Shown here in pieces: positions 61,085 through 64,000 of a DNA stretch of 64,000 bases. Under the pieces are notes generated by a model that was not told the DNA's origin, did not search any database, and saw only the letters and a list, made by a program, of their open reading frames with translations. Positions within the stretch are counted from its first letter, which is position 1, and each line of letters opens with the position of its first letter. Origin of the DNA: CAMBRQ01 sp945870325 (GTDB lineage: Bacteria > Bacillota > Clostridia > Lachnospirales > Lachnospiraceae); NCBI RefSeq assembly GCF_050313795.1, contig NZ_JBNPMC010000005.1:53918-117917 (forward strand). Direction: 5' to 3'. The position numbers and the translations under genes are program-made.

Positions 61085-61179
61085 GGCAAATCTAAAACTG
61101 CATTTTAGATTTGCCGAATTTATGTTGACGAGCAGAAAAAGTTTGGTTATAATAAAATTATAATTTAGATTTGCCGAAT
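61085..61179 (+). promoter_or_regulatory. Promoter flanked by TTTAGATTTGCCGAAT operator-like repeats
   Basis: TTGACG (61125-61130), exactly 17 bases, TATAAT (61148-61153). Upstream is the palindrome GGCAAATCTAAAA/TTTTAGATTTGCC (61085-61115). The half-site TTTAGATTTGCCGAAT recurs as a direct repeat downstream of the -10 (61164-61179). The sites bracket the promoter of the ATPase gene at 61227, which suggests tight repression by an unknown regulator or autoregulation. Confidence 0.65.
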
Positions 61180-61226
61180 ATTTTTGCTTGAATTGCCTAT
61201 ACTGAAATTGGAAAGGAGAGAGCAAC

Positions 61227-62501
61227 ATGGCATATATTAAACGGGCTGCGGAAGATACGATTGTGCGGGTCTCTGAAATGTTTCCTGTGCTGTTAGTGAC
61301 TGGCCCCAGGCAGGTGGGAAAAACGACCCTTCTGCAAAAACTCGCAGAAGCGCAGCGAAGCAAGGGACTGGTACGGAAGTATGTAACCTTGGATGATCCT
61401 GATGTGAGGTATTTGGCGAAACATGATCCTGCGCTGTTTTTGCAGAGATATTCCCCTCCGGTGCTGATTGACGAGATTCAATACGCAACAGAGTTGCTGC
61501 CATATATTAAAATGAGCGTGGACCGTTCTAAGAAAAAGGGCGACTTTTGGATCACAGGATCGCAGGTTTTCCGGCTTATGAATAACGTCAGTGAAAGTCT
61601 GGCCGGACGAGTTGGTATCGTGAATTTATTGGGATTGTCCGATGCGGAGATTTACCAGGAGCCAAGCGAGCCGTTCCAGACAGACCCGGCGCATTTAATG
61701 AATCGTTTATCTGTGAGAATTCCCCGCGGCTTAAATGAAATCTACAACAGGATTTTCAAAGGCTCCATGCCGGAACTGTACGCGGATGGAAATGTTGATT
61801 GGGAGACATATTACCGCTCCTATGTAGATACGTACCTGCAACGCGACATTCGTGATCTTGCACAGGTAGCTGATGAAATGCAGTTTTACAATTTTATGAC
61901 GATTGTTGCTGCCCATACTTCAAAGCCTGTGATCTATGAGGAACTGGCAAACATGGCTGGAGTTTCGTCGCCAACGGCAAAGAAATGGCTCTCCATTTTA
62001 GTGTCCTCCCATATTATTGTTTTGGTGCAGCCATACCATAACAACGCACTGAAACGTGTTGTCAAAATGCCGCTTCTTCATTTTTTGGATACTGGTTTAG
62101 CCGCTTATCTTTTAAAATGGGGCAATCCCGAAGCACTGGAGAAAGGGGCTATGTCCGGCGCTTTCTTTGAAAGCTATGTGTTTTCAGAAATCTATAAGAG
62201 CTATTTGAACGCGGGGAAAGAGCCTCCTATTTTCTATTACAGGGATAGGGATCAAAAGGAAATTGATCTGCTACTTTACCAAAATGGCGTGCTTTCTCCA
62301 ATCGAGATCAAGAAAGCGGCGTCCCCCGGAAAAGCCTCAATCAAGAACTTTGATGTTTTAGAGCCTGTGACCCGGGCAGAAGCCTTTGGGGGCCTGGAGT
62401 GTCTAAAGGTAGAAATCGGAACGGGAAGTGTGGTCTGCATGGCAAACGACTTACTGCCCGTAAATGAAAAGAACTGGTATGTGCCGGTTTGGTTAATTTG
62501 A
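61227..62501 (+). CDS. AAA-type ATPase with DUF4143 domain
   Basis: 424 residues of the widespread ATP-binding/DUF4143 family. The Walker A is LLVTGPRQVGKTTLLQKL (about 22-39), Walker B VLIDEIQYA, sensor WITGSQ. The DUF4143 part covers the C-terminal half, with a winged-helix-like NMAGVSSPTAKKWLSILVSS and a PD-(D/E)XK-like tail DRDQKEIDLLLYQNGVLSPIEIKK. The molecular role of the family is not established. GGAGAG precedes the ATG. Codon use is more G/C-rich than in the neighbours, suggesting separate transfer. It is framed by its own operator-promoter region. Confidence 0.85.
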   Translation: MAYIKRAAEDTIVRVSEMFPVLLVTGPRQVGKTTLLQKLAEAQRSKGLVRKYVTLDDPDVRYLAKHDPALFLQRYSPPVLIDEIQYATELLPYIKMSVDRSKKKGDFWITGSQVFRLMNNVSESLAGRVGIVNLLGLSDAEIYQEPSEPFQTDPAHLMNRLSVRIPRGLNEIYNRIFKGSMPELYADGNVDWETYYRSYVDTYLQRDIRDLAQVADEMQFYNFMTIVAAHTSKPVIYEELANMAGVSSPTAKKWLSILVSSHIIVLVQPYHNNALKRVVKMPLLHFLDTGLAAYLLKWGNPEALEKGAMSGAFFESYVFSEIYKSYLNAGKEPPIFYYRDRDQKEIDLLLYQNGVLSPIEIKKAASPGKASIKNFDVLEPVTRAEAFGGLECLKVEIGTGSVVCMANDLLPVNEKNWYVPVWLI

Positions 62502-62635
62502 TGATTCGACTATGGAAAAACGAGGACGTGACCGCTCATGTTTTTTATGTAAATATCAGGAAGTGGTTTGCATCACACAAAATGAAGTCAATGCAGTATT
62601 TTGCGAGTAGGTGCGGCCCTGTGCCAGAATCATAA
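62501..62635 (+). CDS. Small coupled reading frame (44 aa)
   Basis: ATG overlaps the ATPase stop (TGATG). 44 residues (MIRLWKNEDVTAHVFYVNIR start), not recognised; it may be the head of a deleted gene. The rest of the gap 62636-62889 holds the Rpn tail at 62681-62720 and a weak hairpin AGGAGAA/TTCTCCT at 62810-62828. Confidence 0.3.
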   Translation: MIRLWKNEDVTAHVFYVNIRKWFASHKMKSMQYFASRCGPVPES

Positions 62636-62680
62636 ATGGTTCAACTTTGTGGAGGGAAGCAAGATAGGCATCCGACTAGT

Positions 62681-62720
62681 GAATAGAGTAATACGTGGAG
62701 GAAGACGCTGCTATTGTGAG
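62681..62720 (+). pseudogene. 3' tail of a fourth Rpn copy
   Basis: GAATAGAGTAATACGTGGAG and the next 20 bases match the end of Rpn copy 2 and its downstream sequence (57854-57893) with few changes. No other part of the gene remains. Confidence 0.65.
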
Positions 62721-62889
62721 TAAAAATTCTGAATAGAAGTGTCGAATAATATCGAATTATAGTAAAAAATATGTTAAACTAAGAATGGTTAATCAATGGT
62801 AAGGAAATGAGGAGAAGAGTTTTCTCCTTGTTTGTTTGCCATTTTTTGTTTTATAGTGGATGGTTTATAAGTAATGGGAGAGCAGAAGT

Positions 62890-64000
62890 ATGGAAAAGTG
62901 GATAAAGAACAATTTTGAAGAAAATATTAAAGTCTGGTACGAAAGTGTTCGGCTAGGCAAAGAAGATACTTTATATATTGATTTGAGTGAACATAGAGAT
63001 TTTTTTCCTCTGCAGAATTTTTTCTTAATTTGCCAACAAGGTTTAGAAGGGAAATTAAGTTTGCAGATTAAAACGGCCACAGATGCAGATGTCTTTCGCA
63101 TTAGACATTACTTATATGCCTGTAGGAGTCTGGCAGACAGAATTACTATCAATGGTTTTCCGTATAAAGATATGAAAGAAGTGACTTTTTTTAGGATTTT
63201 ACCATTAATCACTATTGATAAGGGAAATTTTAGGTTCTTATCTACTAGAATTTCTGATATTGAGCAAAGGCTCAAAAAAAGAATTGGGCGAGAAATGTTA
63301 GAAGATCTATGCAAGAAGGCAGAATCTGAAGAAGAGGAAACTAAGAAAATAGTGACGGTAGAACAGAAATTCCTGCTTCGTCTGTGTCTAACATGTCTCT
63401 ATGGCAATATCCCCGGTTTTAAATCTTTTTCTACTTATAGAGCAGACTACTTTGAAAGAGAAGAATTTAGGATTAAAGTTGAAAATATGCCCTTCTTAGC
63501 GTTCCTTATTTTTGCAGTTTATGACAGGGTCAATCATGAGGAGGTTGCTAAGGAATATAAAGTTGAAAAAGGGAAGCGAGAAAATCTAAAAAAAGTGTAT
63601 ATGAAGCCGGAGGAAATGCCGGATGCTCTGCCGCTAGATGATGAGATTCTCGCGGATATCTTTAATTCATGGGATTTGTCGGATGGCATACTGCAGTTGC
63701 TGGAAAATGTTGTAGAGCATGCCGGAATGGACAATGAGAGTAAAACGGGAAAAGGCGTTCTGAGTATCCGGATTCATACAAATTCTGATGAGAATGTTTA
63801 CCTGATAAAAGAATTTGATCAGTATTTTAAAGGATATGAGAATAGTAAGAAAGAGGAATATGAGAAGAAAAAAGAAGGTAGAACGATAGAACGGACAGAA
63901 AAACAATATTTCAGTGATTGTCATGAAATATTACAGAATCAGATTAATAGTGGAAGATTCGTAGAAGAAACTGTGCTCAGGGATTATGAGATTATAAGGA
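62890..64000 (+). CDS. Large protein with GHKL-ATPase-like motif (partial, runs off the window)
   Basis: The frame is open from ATG 62890 (GGGAGAG upstream) to the last base, at least 370 residues. The first 270 residues are mixed and unrecognised (MEKWIKNNFEENIKVWYESV start). At about 278-292 DGILQLLENVVEHAG resembles the N-box of GHKL ATPases (histidine kinase/Hsp90/MutL type: E-x-x-x-N-x-x-x-H-A). The expected G boxes would lie further on. A linker rich in K and E (SKKEEYEKKKEGRTIERTEK) follows. It is not a classical sensor kinase, because no membrane or phospho-acceptor domain precedes it. The sequence just before the ATG copies the end of the RES-like gene. Confidence 0.6.
   Translation, partial: MEKWIKNNFEENIKVWYESVRLGKEDTLYIDLSEHRDFFPLQNFFLICQQGLEGKLSLQIKTATDADVFRIRHYLYACRSLADRITINGFPYKDMKEVTFFRILPLITIDKGNFRFLSTRISDIEQRLKKRIGREMLEDLCKKAESEEEETKKIVTVEQKFLLRLCLTCLYGNIPGFKSFSTYRADYFEREEFRIKVENMPFLAFLIFAVYDRVNHEEVAKEYKVEKGKRENLKKVYMKPEEMPDALPLDDEILADIFNSWDLSDGILQLLENVVEHAGMDNESKTGKGVLSIRIHTNSDENVYLIKEFDQYFKGYENSKKEEYEKKKEGRTIERTEKQYFSDCHEILQNQINSGRFVEETVLRDYEIIR

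Overview
The window reads as a chromosome segment of a low-to-moderate G+C Clostridium-class Firmicute, most likely a gut Lachnospiraceae (inference from strong AGGAGG-type ribosome binding sites, A/T-rich spacers, TTG/GTG starts, Rpn-family genes and the mix of GH42 and GH13 enzymes). No 16S rRNA or other taxonomic marker is present.

Layout. (1) 1-7.6 kb is ordinary chromosome: the end of a ketopantoate-reductase-like gene, an autoregulated-looking HTH gene, tRNA-Ala(CGC), a GH42 beta-galactosidase, an Rpn/PD-(D/E)XK gene on the minus strand and an amylosucrase-like GH13 enzyme. (2) 7.7-37.7 kb is a single-direction capsule/exopolysaccharide locus. It has a nucleotide-sugar dehydratase and an initiating sugar-phosphate transferase, then a four-gene cassette (HpcH/HpaI aldolase, 2-hydroxyacid dehydrogenase, asparagine-synthetase-like ligase, NhaC-like transporter). 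Next come many GT2/GT4/GT8/GT32-like transferases, a pyruvyltransferase with an FrhB-like partner, a polysaccharide deacetylase, an EpsG-type polymerase, LicD, an FdtA/FdtB/acetyltransferase trio for a 3-amino-3,6-dideoxy sugar, and a Wzm/Wzt ABC exporter. Decayed glycosyltransferase pieces lie near its end. (3) 38-48.8 kb is a compact module behind a metallophosphoesterase and a truncated Wzz-like reading frame: two paralogous radical SAM enzymes, a pentapeptide-repeat membrane protein, two BtrH-like proteins, a type-III PLP decarboxylase, an acyl carrier protein and an AMP-forming ligase. A fragment of a second metallophosphoesterase closes it. This is the best candidate for an undescribed system: an amino acid would be activated, loaded on the carrier protein, decarboxylated while bound, and transferred by a BtrH-like acyltransferase, possibly onto a glycan.

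(4) 48.8-64 kb is an accessory, defence-like graveyard. It holds a broken class III nucleotide cyclase next to an intact Pycsar-type membrane effector (plus a partial duplicate of the effector), a broken dGTPase, a 5'-truncated RelA/SpoT-type synthetase with two downstream genes, an HTH/RES toxin-antitoxin-like pair, a self-regulated AAA/DUF4143 ATPase, remnants of IS21-type insertion sequences, and three near-identical Rpn genes (one decayed) plus the tail of a fourth. A large reading frame with a GHKL-ATPase-like motif runs off the window end.

All family assignments come from reading motifs by eye; no database search was run. Chosen starts are stated where they differ from the longest reading frame.
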